Source: Bog-793 sp050014835 (GTDB lineage: Bacteria; Actinomycetota; Acidimicrobiia; Acidimicrobiales; Bog-793). From it: a stretch of 31,943 nucleotides of DNA. The notes beneath the pieces were generated by a model. It saw only the letters and a program-made list of their open reading frames with translations, made no database searches and had not been told where the DNA came from. The DNA is taken from NCBI GenBank assembly GCA_050014835.1, contig JBEKCO010000018.1, positions 1-31,943 on the forward strand, in the 5' to 3' direction. Within the stretch, counting starts at the first letter, position 1. Each line of letters opens with the position of its first letter. This document shows, in pieces, positions 16,362 through 24,227 of the stretch. The translations under genes were made by a program, and so were the position numbers.

Positions 16362-16958
16362 TCAGGCCGACACGTGCGGAAGCCAGGCCGCCCGGCGCTC
16401 CTCGAACGCCCCGAGCTCGGCGGCGTGGGTGAGCGTGAGCTCGACATCGTCGAGCCCGCCGAGCAGGCGCTCGCGGGCGGAGTCGTCGATCGCAAACGGC
16501 GCGGTGATTCCTGCCGCGGGCGCCCTGACGAGGCGCTGATCCACGTCGACGGTGACCTCAAGTGCAGGGTCGCGCATGACGGCATCGAGCAGCCGGCGTC
16601 CGACCTCGGGGGTCACTTCCGCGGGAACGAGACCCGAACGCGTCGAGTTCTCCTTGAAGATGTCGGCGATGCGGGGGCTGATGACCGCCCGGAACCCGTA
16701 GTCGACGAGCGCCCAGACGGCGTGCTCCCGCGATGAGCCGATGCCGAAGCCGTCCCCGGTGACGAGGATCACGGCGCGGGCGTACTCCGGGAGGTTGAGG
16801 ACGAACTTCGGGTCCTCGCGCCACTCGGCGAAGAGCCCGTCCTCGTAGCCGGTGCGTTCGACGCGCTTTAGCCACTCGCTCGGGATGATCTGATCCGTGT
16901 CGACGTTCGCGCGGTCGAGCGGCAGCGCCCGTCCGGTGACCACCCGCACTTTGTCCAT
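16362..16958 (-). CDS. leuD: 3-isopropylmalate dehydratase, small subunit
   Basis: Small subunit of isopropylmalate isomerase, paired with LeuC, for the second leucine step. The 198 residues match the bacterial LeuD length. Recognisable are the N-terminal RALPLDRANVDTDQIIP, the substrate-binding GIGSSREHAVWAL loop, and FRAVISPRIADIFKENSTRSGLVP. The last element has Ser-Thr-Arg where many LeuD proteins carry Cys-Phe-Lys; this is a variation, not loss of a known catalytic residue. The start ATG at 16958 is preceded by a weak AGGTAGGGA. It follows leuC after 31 bp. Confidence 0.94.
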   Translation of the reverse strand: MDKVRVVTGRALPLDRANVDTDQIIPSEWLKRVERTGYEDGLFAEWREDPKFVLNLPEYARAVILVTGDGFGIGSSREHAVWALVDYGFRAVISPRIADIFKENSTRSGLVPAEVTPEVGRRLLDAVMRDPALEVTVDVDQRLVRAPAAGITAPFAIDDSARERLLGGLDDVELTLTHAAELGAFEERRAAWLPHVSA

Positions 16959-16989
16959 GCCGTGTCCCTACCTGTCGAGAGCCGGGGCG

Positions 16990-18399
16990 CTAGGGGAGCG
17001 CATCGGGTGTCGCGAAATGCCCGGCGACGGCGGTTGCCGCGGCGACGGCGGGCGAAACGAGGTGCGTCCTGCCGCCGGGGCCCTGCCGCCCTTCGAAGTT
17101 CCGGTTCGAGGTCGAGGCGCACCGCGCGCCCGGGGCGAGCTGGTCCGGGTTCATGCCCAGGCACATCGAGCACCCCGGCTCGCGCCACTCGAAGCCGGCG
17201 TCGCGGAAGATCCGGTCGATGCCTTCGGACTCGGCCTGTTCCTTCACCCGGTGCGAACCCGGCACGACGAGCGCGCGCACGCCCCGGCTCACCCGGCGCC
17301 CGGCCAGGACGGCGGCGGCCGAACGGAGGTCCTCGATGCGTCCGTTCGTGCAGGAGCCGATGAACACGGCATCGACCGGGATGTCGACGATCCGGGTCTG
17401 CGGCGCGAGGCCCATGTAGTCGAGCGCCCGGGCCGCGGACTCGCGGGCCGCCGGATCGACGAAGGAGATCGGATCCGGCACGACGCCGTCGATGGCGACG
17501 ACCTGGGCGGGGTTCGTCCCCCACGTGACGCTCGGACGGATCGTCGAGCCGTCGATCGCGACGACCCGGTCGAAGTTGGCGCCGTCGTCGGTCGCCAGCG
17601 CCCGCCAGGCCCCGAGCGCCCGCTCCCAGTCCGCGCCCTTCGGCGCGAAGTCACGGCCTTCGACGTAGGAGAAGGTCGTCGCGTCGGGGGCGATCATGCC
17701 GGCTCGCGCCCCGGCCTCGATCGACAGGTTGCAGAGCGTCATGCGTGCTTCCATCGACAGCTGCTCGACGACGCTGCCGCGGTACTCGACGACGTACCCG
17801 ACACCCCCGGAGGTCCCGACGGTGGCGATGACGGCGAGCGCGACGTCCTTGGCGGTCACCCCGTCGGCGAGCTCGCCGTCGATCACGACCGCCATCGTCT
17901 TCGGCCTCTTTTGCGGAAGGGTCTGGGTGGCGAGGACGTGCTCGACCTCGGAGGTGCCGATCCCGAAGGCGAGCGCCCCGAAGGCACCGTGGGTGGAGGT
18001 GTGGCTGTCGCCGCAGACGATCGTCATCCCCGGCAGGGTCAGACCGAGCTCCGGGCCGATGACGTGGACGATCCCCTGGTTCGCGTCGCCCATCGGATAG
18101 CAGACGATGCCGAACTCGGCGCAGTTGTCGGCCAGGGCCCGCAGCTGCCGACGCGAGATCGGGTCGGCCACGGGGCGGTCGACGTCGGTCGTCGGCACGT
18201 TGTGGTCGGCGGTGGCGACGGTGAGGTCGGGCCGGCGCACGACCCGGCCGGCGAGCCGCAAACCGTCGAAGGCCTGGGGCGAGGTCACCTCGTGGACGAG
18301 GTGGAGGTCGACGTAGATAAGGTCCGGCTCCCCGTCGTGCCCGCCGGCGCGTACGACGTGGTCGTCCCAGATCTTCTCGGCGAGCGTCCGCGGTGGCAT
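16990..18399 (-). CDS. leuC: 3-isopropylmalate dehydratase, large subunit
   Basis: Aconitase-family large subunit that isomerises 2-isopropylmalate to 3-isopropylmalate with LeuD. The 469-residue length is typical. Family landmarks are TLAEKIWDDHVV at the N-terminus, YVDLHLVHEVTSPQAF, ADHNVPTTD, CGDSHTSTHGAFGALAFGIGTSEVEHVLATQT, GSCTNGRIEDL with the first cluster cysteine, and PGCSMCLGMNPDQL with the other two cysteines of the 4Fe-4S cluster. The ATG at 18399 was preferred to a longer frame because GAGG lies 5 nt upstream and family similarity begins there. That GAGG overlaps the greA stop codon, so greA and leuC are probably translationally coupled. Confidence 0.95.
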   Translation of the reverse strand: MPPRTLAEKIWDDHVVRAGGHDGEPDLIYVDLHLVHEVTSPQAFDGLRLAGRVVRRPDLTVATADHNVPTTDVDRPVADPISRRQLRALADNCAEFGIVCYPMGDANQGIVHVIGPELGLTLPGMTIVCGDSHTSTHGAFGALAFGIGTSEVEHVLATQTLPQKRPKTMAVVIDGELADGVTAKDVALAVIATVGTSGGVGYVVEYRGSVVEQLSMEARMTLCNLSIEAGARAGMIAPDATTFSYVEGRDFAPKGADWERALGAWRALATDDGANFDRVVAIDGSTIRPSVTWGTNPAQVVAIDGVVPDPISFVDPAARESAARALDYMGLAPQTRIVDIPVDAVFIGSCTNGRIEDLRSAAAVLAGRRVSRGVRALVVPGSHRVKEQAESEGIDRIFRDAGFEWREPGCSMCLGMNPDQLAPGARCASTSNRNFEGRQGPGGRTHLVSPAVAAATAVAGHFATPDALP

Positions 18400-18406
18400 C
18401 GGAACC

Positions 18407-18871
18407 TCAGTCGACGGTAACGATCTCGACCTTGAGGCGGCCGTTCGGCGCCTCGTACTCGACGCGGTCACCGGCGCGACGGCCGATGAGGGCTTGTCCG
18501 AGCGGCGATCCGACCGAGATCACGGTGATGTCGTCCCGACGCTCCTCGATGGAGCCGACGAGGTAGCGTTCGACGCCCTCGTCCTCGGCGTAGCGGATGC
18601 CGACGACCGAACCGGCGGCGATTCCCTCGCCCGGCGAGGAGGACCCGACGATGACGGCCTCGCTCAGCATCGCCTGGAGCTGGCGGATCCGCGACTCCAT
18701 CTTGCCCTGGGCGTCCTTCGCGGCGTGGTAGTCGCCGTTCTCCGAGAGGTCGCCGAGGGCGCGTGCCGCCTCGATCGCCCGGGCGATCTCGATCCGCCCC
18801 CTCGTCGTCAGATCCTCGAGTTCCTCGACGAGCCGGGCGTGCGTCTCGGGGGAAAGATGCGTCTCAGCCAC
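18407..18871 (-). CDS. greA: Transcription elongation factor GreA
   Basis: Stimulates RNA cleavage by backtracked RNA polymerase. The 154-residue protein has the GreA coiled-coil N-terminal domain (residues 1-75: LSPETHARLVEELEDL..., LGDLSENGDYHAAKDAQGKMESRIRQL) with the acidic tip Asp/Glu pair in LSENGDY. The C-terminal FKBP-like domain has VVGIRYAEDEG, ITVISVGSPLGQALIGRRAGDRVEYEAP. The GTG at 18871 is chosen from family length; it lies 6 nt downstream of TATCCT (18883-18878), so it may be leaderless. The leuC ATG follows 7 bp after its stop. Confidence 0.93.
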   Translation of the reverse strand: MAETHLSPETHARLVEELEDLTTRGRIEIARAIEAARALGDLSENGDYHAAKDAQGKMESRIRQLQAMLSEAVIVGSSSPGEGIAAGSVVGIRYAEDEGVERYLVGSIEERRDDITVISVGSPLGQALIGRRAGDRVEYEAPNGRLKVEIVTVD

Positions 18872-18948
18872 TATTCGAGGATACCGGGTCGGGCAACACC
18901 GCCTGGGCGGCACCGAACCGGCCGGGATCCGCGCCGCGAGCCGGCAGA

Positions 18949-18977
18949 TTGACGGTTCGCGGGTGGCCAGTCAGACT
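18949..18977 (+). promoter_or_regulatory. Candidate promoter upstream of leuB
   Basis: TTGACG (18949-18954), a 17-bp spacer and CAGACT (18972-18977). It lies in the 267-bp gap between the divergent greA and leuB. The predicted transcript start (about 18984-18987) leaves an untranslated leader of roughly 150 nt before the leuB TTG, with an ATG at 18987 right at its 5' end. Confidence 0.55.
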
Positions 18978-19071
18978 TGTCCTGTTATGGCGGTCGGGCC
19001 ACGGGCCACCGTCATCCAGGTGGGTGCCCGACCCCAGTGCGCCAACTTGTCCATTCCGTGGACGGCGTTGT

Positions 19072-19108
19072 GGTCGGTGGTCACTTGTGAGACCGATCTC
19101 CACCGACC
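19072..19108 (+). promoter_or_regulatory. Inverted repeat in the leuB 5' leader
   Basis: GGTCGGTGG (19072-19080) and CCACCGACC (19100-19108) are perfect 9-bp inverted repeats with a 19-nt loop. Just downstream CCGATC (19093-19098, within that loop) can pair with GATCGG (19121-19126), which includes part of the leuB ribosome site GGAG (19125-19128). The two foldings interfere with each other, so a translational switch is conceivable. There is no T-tract. Confidence 0.4.
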
Positions 19109-19138
19109 TCGGGATCGACCGATCGGAGTCAACAGGTC

Positions 19139-20164
19139 TTGGGCGCTTACAACATCGCAGTGATCGGCGGGGACGGCATCGGTCCGGACGTCGTCGCCGA
19201 GGCCCTCAAGGTCGTCGCGGCCGCGGGTGTCTCGTGTGTCACGACCGAGTACGACCTCGGTGCCGGGCGCTACACGCGCACCGGCGAGACCCTGCCCGAC
19301 GGCGTGCTCGAGGAGCTGCGCGGCCATGACGCCATCCTGCTCGGCGCCGTCGGCCCGCCGGTCGGTTCGCCCGACGTGCCCGCCGGGGCGCTTGAACGGG
19401 GCCTGTTGCTGCGGCTCCGGTTCGAGCTCGACCTCTACGTCAATCTCCGTCCCTGCAACGGGATCCCCGGCGCGATCGCGCCCGACGCCGACATCTGCAT
19501 CGTCCGTGAGAACACCGAGGGTCCCTACGCCGGCGAGGGGGGCCAGTTGCGGCGTGGCACCGCCTGGGAGGTCGCGACCCAGGGATCGGTGAACACCCGC
19601 CACGGGGTCGAGCGCTGCGTGCGGTTCGCCTTCGAGCTCGCCCGGACGCGGCCCCGGCGGTCCGTGACGCTCGTCCACAAGGCGAACGTCCTCACCTACG
19701 CGGGCGACCTGTGGAGCCGCGTCTTCGACGAGGTCGCGGCCGAGTTCCCGGGGATCACGACCGCGTACAACCACGTCGACGCGGCGTGCATCTACCTCGC
19801 GACCGCACCCGAACGCTACGACGTCATCGTCACGGACAACCTGTTTGGCGACATCCTGAGCGACCTCGCCGGGGCGGTGACCGGGGGGATCGGCCTCGCC
19901 GCGTCGGCGAACCTCAACCCGGAACGCACGGGGCCCTCCTTGTTCGAGCCGGTCCACGGCGCGGCGCACGACATCGCCGGCACCGGCCGGGCGAACCCGC
20001 TCGCCGCGATCCGTTCTGCCGCGATGATGCTCGGATGGCTCGGTGACGACGAGGCGGCGACCCGAATCACGAAGGCGGTCCTGGACGTGCAGTCCGAAAT
20101 GGCGGCGCGAGGTGCACAATTGACGACGACGGCGATCGGCGATGCCGTCGCAGAAAGGTTGTAG
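19139..20164 (+). CDS. leuB: 3-isopropylmalate dehydrogenase
   Basis: Oxidatively decarboxylates 3-isopropylmalate to 2-oxoisocaproate, the third leucine step. The 341 residues correspond to the shorter actinobacterial form. Visible are IAVIGGDGIGPDVV at the N-terminus, LRLRFELDLYVNLRP, the active-site VRENTEGPYAGEGG, TLVHKANVLTYAGDLW (catalytic Lys), DNLFGDILSDLAGAVTGGIGLAASANLNP with metal-binding Asp residues, and EPVHGAAHDIAGTGRANPLAAI (NAD-binding loop). The start is TTG at 19139 with GGAG 10 nt upstream; no ATG or GTG fits better. ilvE follows after 2 bp. A long leader with inverted repeats precedes it. Confidence 0.93.
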   Translation: MGAYNIAVIGGDGIGPDVVAEALKVVAAAGVSCVTTEYDLGAGRYTRTGETLPDGVLEELRGHDAILLGAVGPPVGSPDVPAGALERGLLLRLRFELDLYVNLRPCNGIPGAIAPDADICIVRENTEGPYAGEGGQLRRGTAWEVATQGSVNTRHGVERCVRFAFELARTRPRRSVTLVHKANVLTYAGDLWSRVFDEVAAEFPGITTAYNHVDAACIYLATAPERYDVIVTDNLFGDILSDLAGAVTGGIGLAASANLNPERTGPSLFEPVHGAAHDIAGTGRANPLAAIRSAAMMLGWLGDDEAATRITKAVLDVQSEMAARGAQLTTTAIGDAVAERL

Positions 20165-20166
20165 GG

Positions 20167-21093
20167 ATGCCGATCACTCCGACATCGAAGATCTGGATGG
20201 ATGGTCAGCTTGTCGACTGGGCGGACGCCAAGATCCACATCCTCACGCACTCGCTGCACTACGGGACCGGTGTGTTCGAAGGCATCCGCGCCTATCCGAC
20301 GGCGAACGGACCCGCCGTCTTCCGTCTCGCCGACCACGTCGCCCGGTTCGACCGCTCGGCGCGCACGCTCATGATGAAGCTTCCCTACAGTGAGGCCGAA
20401 ATCTACGAGGCCACCCGGGCGACGGTGCGGGAGACCGGCCTCGATGCCTGCTACATCCGGCCGATCGCCTACCTCGGCTACGGGGATATGGGGATCAACC
20501 CGCTGACCTCGGAGGTGCACGTCGCCATCGCCGCCTGGTCCTGGCCGGCGTATCTCGGCGCCGACGCGATCGCGCACGGCGCCCGGATGAAGGTCAGCTC
20601 GTGGGCCCGCAACGACCCGCGCTCGGTGCCGGCCTCCGCCAAGGCGACCGGGATGTACATCAACTCCTCGCTCGCCAAGACCGAGGCGGTCCTCGCGGGC
20701 TACGAGGAGGCCGTGATGTGCACGACCGACGGCTACCTGTCGGAATGCACGGGGGAGAACGTCTTCCTCGTCCGCCGCGGACGGCTCCTCACGCCACGCG
20801 CCTCGGCGTCCGTCGCCCTCGAGGGGATCACGTGCGACTCGGTGATGACGATCGCGCGTGACCTCGGCTACGAGGTCGCCGAGGAGTCGTTGCGCCGCAC
20901 CGACCTCTACGTCGCCGAAGAGGCCTTCATCACCGGCACGGCTGCCGAGATCGTGCCCATCGCCTCCGTCGACGACCGCGTGATCGGCGACGGCACGCCG
21001 GGCCCGATGACGCGGGCGATCCAAGGGGTCTTTTTCAAGGCCGTACGCGGCGAGGTCGACCAGTACAAGAACTGGCTCGACTACGTCAACTAG
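20167..21093 (+). CDS. ilvE: Branched-chain amino acid aminotransferase
   Basis: Class IV PLP aminotransferase carrying out the last step of valine, leucine and isoleucine synthesis with glutamate as donor. The 308 residues fit the Escherichia coli-like IlvE form. Motifs are HSLHYGTGVFEGIRAY, YIRPIAYLGYGDMG, the PLP-binding K159 in PASAKATGMYINSSLAK, DGYLSECTGENVFLV and ITGTAAEIVPI. AAGG (20155-20158) lies 8 nt before the ATG. The start is 2 bp after the leuB stop, so the two are translated from one message. Confidence 0.94.
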   Translation: MPITPTSKIWMDGQLVDWADAKIHILTHSLHYGTGVFEGIRAYPTANGPAVFRLADHVARFDRSARTLMMKLPYSEAEIYEATRATVRETGLDACYIRPIAYLGYGDMGINPLTSEVHVAIAAWSWPAYLGADAIAHGARMKVSSWARNDPRSVPASAKATGMYINSSLAKTEAVLAGYEEAVMCTTDGYLSECTGENVFLVRRGRLLTPRASASVALEGITCDSVMTIARDLGYEVAEESLRRTDLYVAEEAFITGTAAEIVPIASVDDRVIGDGTPGPMTRAIQGVFFKAVRGEVDQYKNWLDYVN

Positions 21094-21124
21094 GCCGGCC
21101 GAGCGTCGTACCCGGTAGCGCCCG

Positions 21125-21634
21125 ATGACCCAGCCGAAGTTCGCTCCCATCGCCATCGAGGACGAAGTGCGTCCGGCGTACCACCTCGGTCCGCCGCGCC
21201 CGTGGGTGGCGAACCGGCCGGCCGATTTCCGGGCCGGACCGCCCCTGTCGGGCCCCGGGACGGGCACCGCCGGCCCCGATCAGGGCTTCGCGCTGCTGCT
21301 CGCCGGGCGGCTCTCCGAACGGCTCGTGCTCGCGCCCGGAGAGCGCCGTGACGACGTCCTTGTCGGGGCGGTGGGCGTCGCGCTGCGCCGGGCGAGCCTT
21401 TTCGGGCGCGCCCCGGTGCTCGGCGACGTCGAGCTCGCCCTCGCCGTCTTCGGGTACCTCTCGCCGGCGCCGGACGAGCTCGTCGAGTTCCGCAGGGGGC
21501 TCTTCGCGGGCGTGAGCCACGACTACTGGGCCCAGCGCGAGCTCGCCAACCGGGTCCCGTCGTCGACATTGCGGCGCAAGGCGACCGAGATCGACGTGTC
21601 CGGGTCGGGCTGGCGCGCGCTGATCGGGGCGTGA
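21125..21634 (+). CDS. Conserved-looking protein of unknown function next to ilvE
   Basis: A 169-residue soluble protein with no signal peptide or membrane helix. It has a Pro-rich N-terminal half (HLGPPRPWVANRPADF, GPDQGFALLLAGRL) and a helical C-terminal half with GVALRRASLFGRAPVLGDVELALAVFGYL and GLFAGVSHDYWAQRELANRVP. The repeated GPDQG and SHDYW-type motifs look like conserved blocks rather than random translation, and codon use matches neighbouring genes. I do not recognise a characterised family. It starts 31 bp after ilvE on the same strand and could be the last gene of a leuB-ilvE transcript. No Shine-Dalgarno is evident before the ATG at 21125. Confidence 0.65.
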   Translation: MTQPKFAPIAIEDEVRPAYHLGPPRPWVANRPADFRAGPPLSGPGTGTAGPDQGFALLLAGRLSERLVLAPGERRDDVLVGAVGVALRRASLFGRAPVLGDVELALAVFGYLSPAPDELVEFRRGLFAGVSHDYWAQRELANRVPSSTLRRKATEIDVSGSGWRALIGA

Positions 21635-21682
21635 GCCGGCGCTCGGCGCAGTTCAACGGCAGTGCGGGGGAAGGGGGGCCCT

Positions 21683-22672
21683 GTGACCAGACTCGCTGAG
21701 GGGGCGGTCGCTCCGACGCCGCTCGACGTCGGTGGCGGTCCGCCGGCCGGGCCGGTGCTCGACCACGGGATCGCGACCGTGCGCCCGCACACGACCCGGG
21801 TGAGCCAGGTCGTGACGCTCGTCGCTGTCGTCGTGCCGCCCGTCGGGATCCTCTCGGCGGCGGGCGTGCTGTGGGGCGTCGCCTTCCGGCCCCTCGACCT
21901 CGTCCTGTTCGCCATCTTCTACGTCGCCACGGGCCTGGGGATCACCGTCGGCTACCACCGCTACTTCACCCACCGGTCCTTCGAGGCCGTCCAACCCGTG
22001 CGGATCGCCTTCGCCGTCCTCGGCGCGATGACCCTCCAGGGCCCGTTGACGCAGTGGGTGACCGATCACCGCAAGCATCACGCCCGCTCCGACGTCGAAG
22101 GCGACCCCCATTCGCCGCACCTGTCGGGCACCGGTTTCCTCGGCACCGTGAAGGGTCTCGCCCACGCCCACGTGGGCTGGCTGTTCACGACGAAGGGCAT
22201 GGAGCGCGGCGACATCTATGGACGCGACCTTTACGAGGACAAGATGATCCAGCTCATCGACCGCTGCTACCTCGTCTGGGTCGCGCTCTCGGTCGGCCTG
22301 CCGTTCCTCATCGGCTACGCCTGGACCGGGAGCGTCGGGCGCGGCCTCGAGGCGATGGTGTGGGCGGGGTTGATCAGGATCTTCGCCTTCGAGCACGCGA
22401 CGTTCGCCGTGAACTCGGTGTGCCACACCTTCGGCCGACGCCGCTACGAGGCGAAGGACGCGAGCGCGAACAACTGGGTCGTGGCGGTGCTGACCTTCGG
22501 CGAGGGGTGGCACAACAACCACCACGCCTTCCCGCGTTCGGCGCGCCACGGTCTCCGTCGCGCCGAGATCGACCTGTCGTGGCTCGTCATCCGGGCTCTC
22601 GAGCGCGTCGGACTGGCGTCCGCTCCCCGCCTGCCGACGCCGGTGCAGATCGCGCGGGTGGCGAGAACGTGA
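21683..22672 (+). CDS. Fatty acid desaturase (acyl-CoA/acyl-lipid delta-9 type)
   Basis: A membrane-bound diiron desaturase of 329 residues that introduces a cis double bond into acyl chains. The three histidine boxes are intact: HRYFTH (92-97), HRKHH (129-133) and HNNHH near residue 282, in the order and spacing of stearoyl-CoA/DesC-type enzymes. Hydrophobic segments at about 42-62, 70-90 and 195-245 are the expected membrane helices. The GTG at 21683 was chosen because a strong purine stretch (GGGGGAAGGGGGG, 21665-21678) lies just upstream. It is convergent with the cyclopropane synthase, with 7 bp between stops; that enzyme could use its products. Confidence 0.9.
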   Translation: MTRLAEGAVAPTPLDVGGGPPAGPVLDHGIATVRPHTTRVSQVVTLVAVVVPPVGILSAAGVLWGVAFRPLDLVLFAIFYVATGLGITVGYHRYFTHRSFEAVQPVRIAFAVLGAMTLQGPLTQWVTDHRKHHARSDVEGDPHSPHLSGTGFLGTVKGLAHAHVGWLFTTKGMERGDIYGRDLYEDKMIQLIDRCYLVWVALSVGLPFLIGYAWTGSVGRGLEAMVWAGLIRIFAFEHATFAVNSVCHTFGRRRYEAKDASANNWVVAVLTFGEGWHNNHHAFPRSARHGLRRAEIDLSWLVIRALERVGLASAPRLPTPVQIARVART

Positions 22673-22679
22673 GCTTGTC

Positions 22680-24017
22680 TCAGGGCCGCGGCGCCCCGGG
22701 GCCGGCCGCGCGCCAGCGCGACCGGGCGAAGAGGCACTGGACGTCGCCGATCCGCCGCTCCAGGAACGCCGCCTCGCAGTAGCAGAGGTAGAAGTCGAAA
22801 AGCCGGTGGAACGTCTCGTCGAGGCCGAGGGCGTCGAGCCCAACCGCGTGGGACTCCAGCCCCACCCGCCAACGATTCAGCGTCTCGGCGTAGTTCGGTC
22901 CGATGTCCTCGAGGGCGACGAGCTCGAAGTCGGTGTGGCGCGCGGTCGTGGCGAGGATCGCCCCCACCGACGGCAGGCAACCGCCCGGGAAGACGTGGCG
23001 TTTGATGAAGTCCCGGCTCTGTCTGGCGCGCTCGAAGTACCGGTCGGCGATCGTGATCGCCTGCAGCGCCATCAGGCCCTCCGGTTTCAGAAGCTCGGCG
23101 CACTTGGCGAAGAACCGGGGATACTCGCGCCAGTCGACGGCCTCGATCATCTCGACCGAGACGAGCCTGTCGTAGGCGCCGGTGAGGTCCCGGTAGTCGC
23201 TTTGCAGCACGGTGACCCGGTCGGCGAGGCCGGCATTGGCGACCCTTTTGGTCGCGAGCTCGAACTGGCGACGCGAAAGCGTCGTCGTCGTCACCCGGCA
23301 GCCGTAGGCCCGCGCGGCGTGGATGGCGAAACTGCCCCAGCCCGTCCCGATCTCGAGCACGTGGTCGGTGGCGGTGAGCTCGAGCTTGCGGCAGAGCCGG
23401 TCGAGCTTCGCGGTCTGCGCCTCCGCGAGCGAGATCCCCGCGGACGCGAACAGCGCGCACGAGTAGGTCATCGTCTCGTCGAGGAAGAGCGAGAAGAACT
23501 CGTTGCTCAAGTCGTAGTGGGCGCTGATGTTGCGGCGATCGGCGCGCCGTTGCCCCAGGCGCTCGAAGAACCGGACGCGCGCCCAGAGCACGGGCGCGAG
23601 CAACCGGTGTGCGAGGAGCTGGACGTGCTCGGTCGGGTCGAGATTGCGGATGATGACGCGGACGGCGACGACGAGATCGTCGAGGTCGTCGACGGTCCAC
23701 CATCCCGAGAAGAAGGCCCTTCCGAGGCCGCTGCTTCCCCCGGTCGCGACCGCGGTCCACGCCGCGGGAGACCGCACGGTGAGCTCGGGGACCGCGAGTC
23801 CCTCCACCGGCGCGCCGAACACCCGGCGCACGCCGTCCTCCGTGATGGCGAGGGCGCCGTCGTGCACGCCGCCAAGCAGGCGGAGAATGACCGCCCGGCT
23901 CAGACGGTCGCGCAACCGGCGACGGCGCACCGTCTTCGGTGGTCCCGGCGCGATCGACGGCTCGGCACCCACGTGAGCCACGCGCCCGCCGGGCTTCTCG
24001 ACCTCGGTGCTGGTCAT
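22680..24017 (-). CDS. cfa: Cyclopropane-fatty-acyl-phospholipid synthase family methyltransferase
   Basis: SAM-dependent enzyme adding a methylene group across double bonds of acyl chains in membrane phospholipids. The 445 residues contain an N-terminal lipid-binding region (about 40-160), HYDLSNEFFSLFLDETMTYSCALF (168-190) that opens the catalytic domain, the SAM-binding LEIGTGWGSFAIHAA (221-235), VSVEMIEAVDWREYPRFF and FIKRHVFPGGCLPS. The ATG at 24017 lacks a Shine-Dalgarno but is 6 nt downstream of CTAGTT with TTGACG 18 bp upstream, so it is probably leaderless. The convergent desaturase would provide its unsaturated substrate. A 10-methyl or 10-methylene product is also possible within this family. 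Confidence 0.9.
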   Translation of the reverse strand: MTSTEVEKPGGRVAHVGAEPSIAPGPPKTVRRRRLRDRLSRAVILRLLGGVHDGALAITEDGVRRVFGAPVEGLAVPELTVRSPAAWTAVATGGSSGLGRAFFSGWWTVDDLDDLVVAVRVIIRNLDPTEHVQLLAHRLLAPVLWARVRFFERLGQRRADRRNISAHYDLSNEFFSLFLDETMTYSCALFASAGISLAEAQTAKLDRLCRKLELTATDHVLEIGTGWGSFAIHAARAYGCRVTTTTLSRRQFELATKRVANAGLADRVTVLQSDYRDLTGAYDRLVSVEMIEAVDWREYPRFFAKCAELLKPEGLMALQAITIADRYFERARQSRDFIKRHVFPGGCLPSVGAILATTARHTDFELVALEDIGPNYAETLNRWRVGLESHAVGLDALGLDETFHRLFDFYLCYCEAAFLERRIGDVQCLFARSRWRAAGPGAPRP

Positions 24018-24023
24018 CGCCCA

Positions 24024-24053
24024 AACTAGGCACCGCCAACCCGGGATCGTCAA
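24024..24053 (-). promoter_or_regulatory. Candidate cfa promoter, leaderless
   Basis: Read on the minus strand, TTGACG (24053-24048), an 18-bp spacer and CTAGTT (24029-24024) are followed after 6 nt by the ATG at 24017. The -10 could also be read as TAGTTT with a 19-bp spacer. It lies in the 210-bp divergent gap to the ABC-F gene, in which I see no other clear signal. Confidence 0.55.
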
Positions 24054-24227
24054 GCGACCGGCCGGGAACCGGAGCGACGGGGGCGTCTGGGCGTTCCCCG
24101 GGGCGAGGACCCGGGCGTGTCGCGCCGCGAAACGACGGGTGCGCACGGGCCCGTGGGATCGGCGCGATGCTTGGCGGTCGCAGAAACCCACCGTGTCGTT
24201 TCCCCCTTCTCTCTGCGTCCCGCGCCG

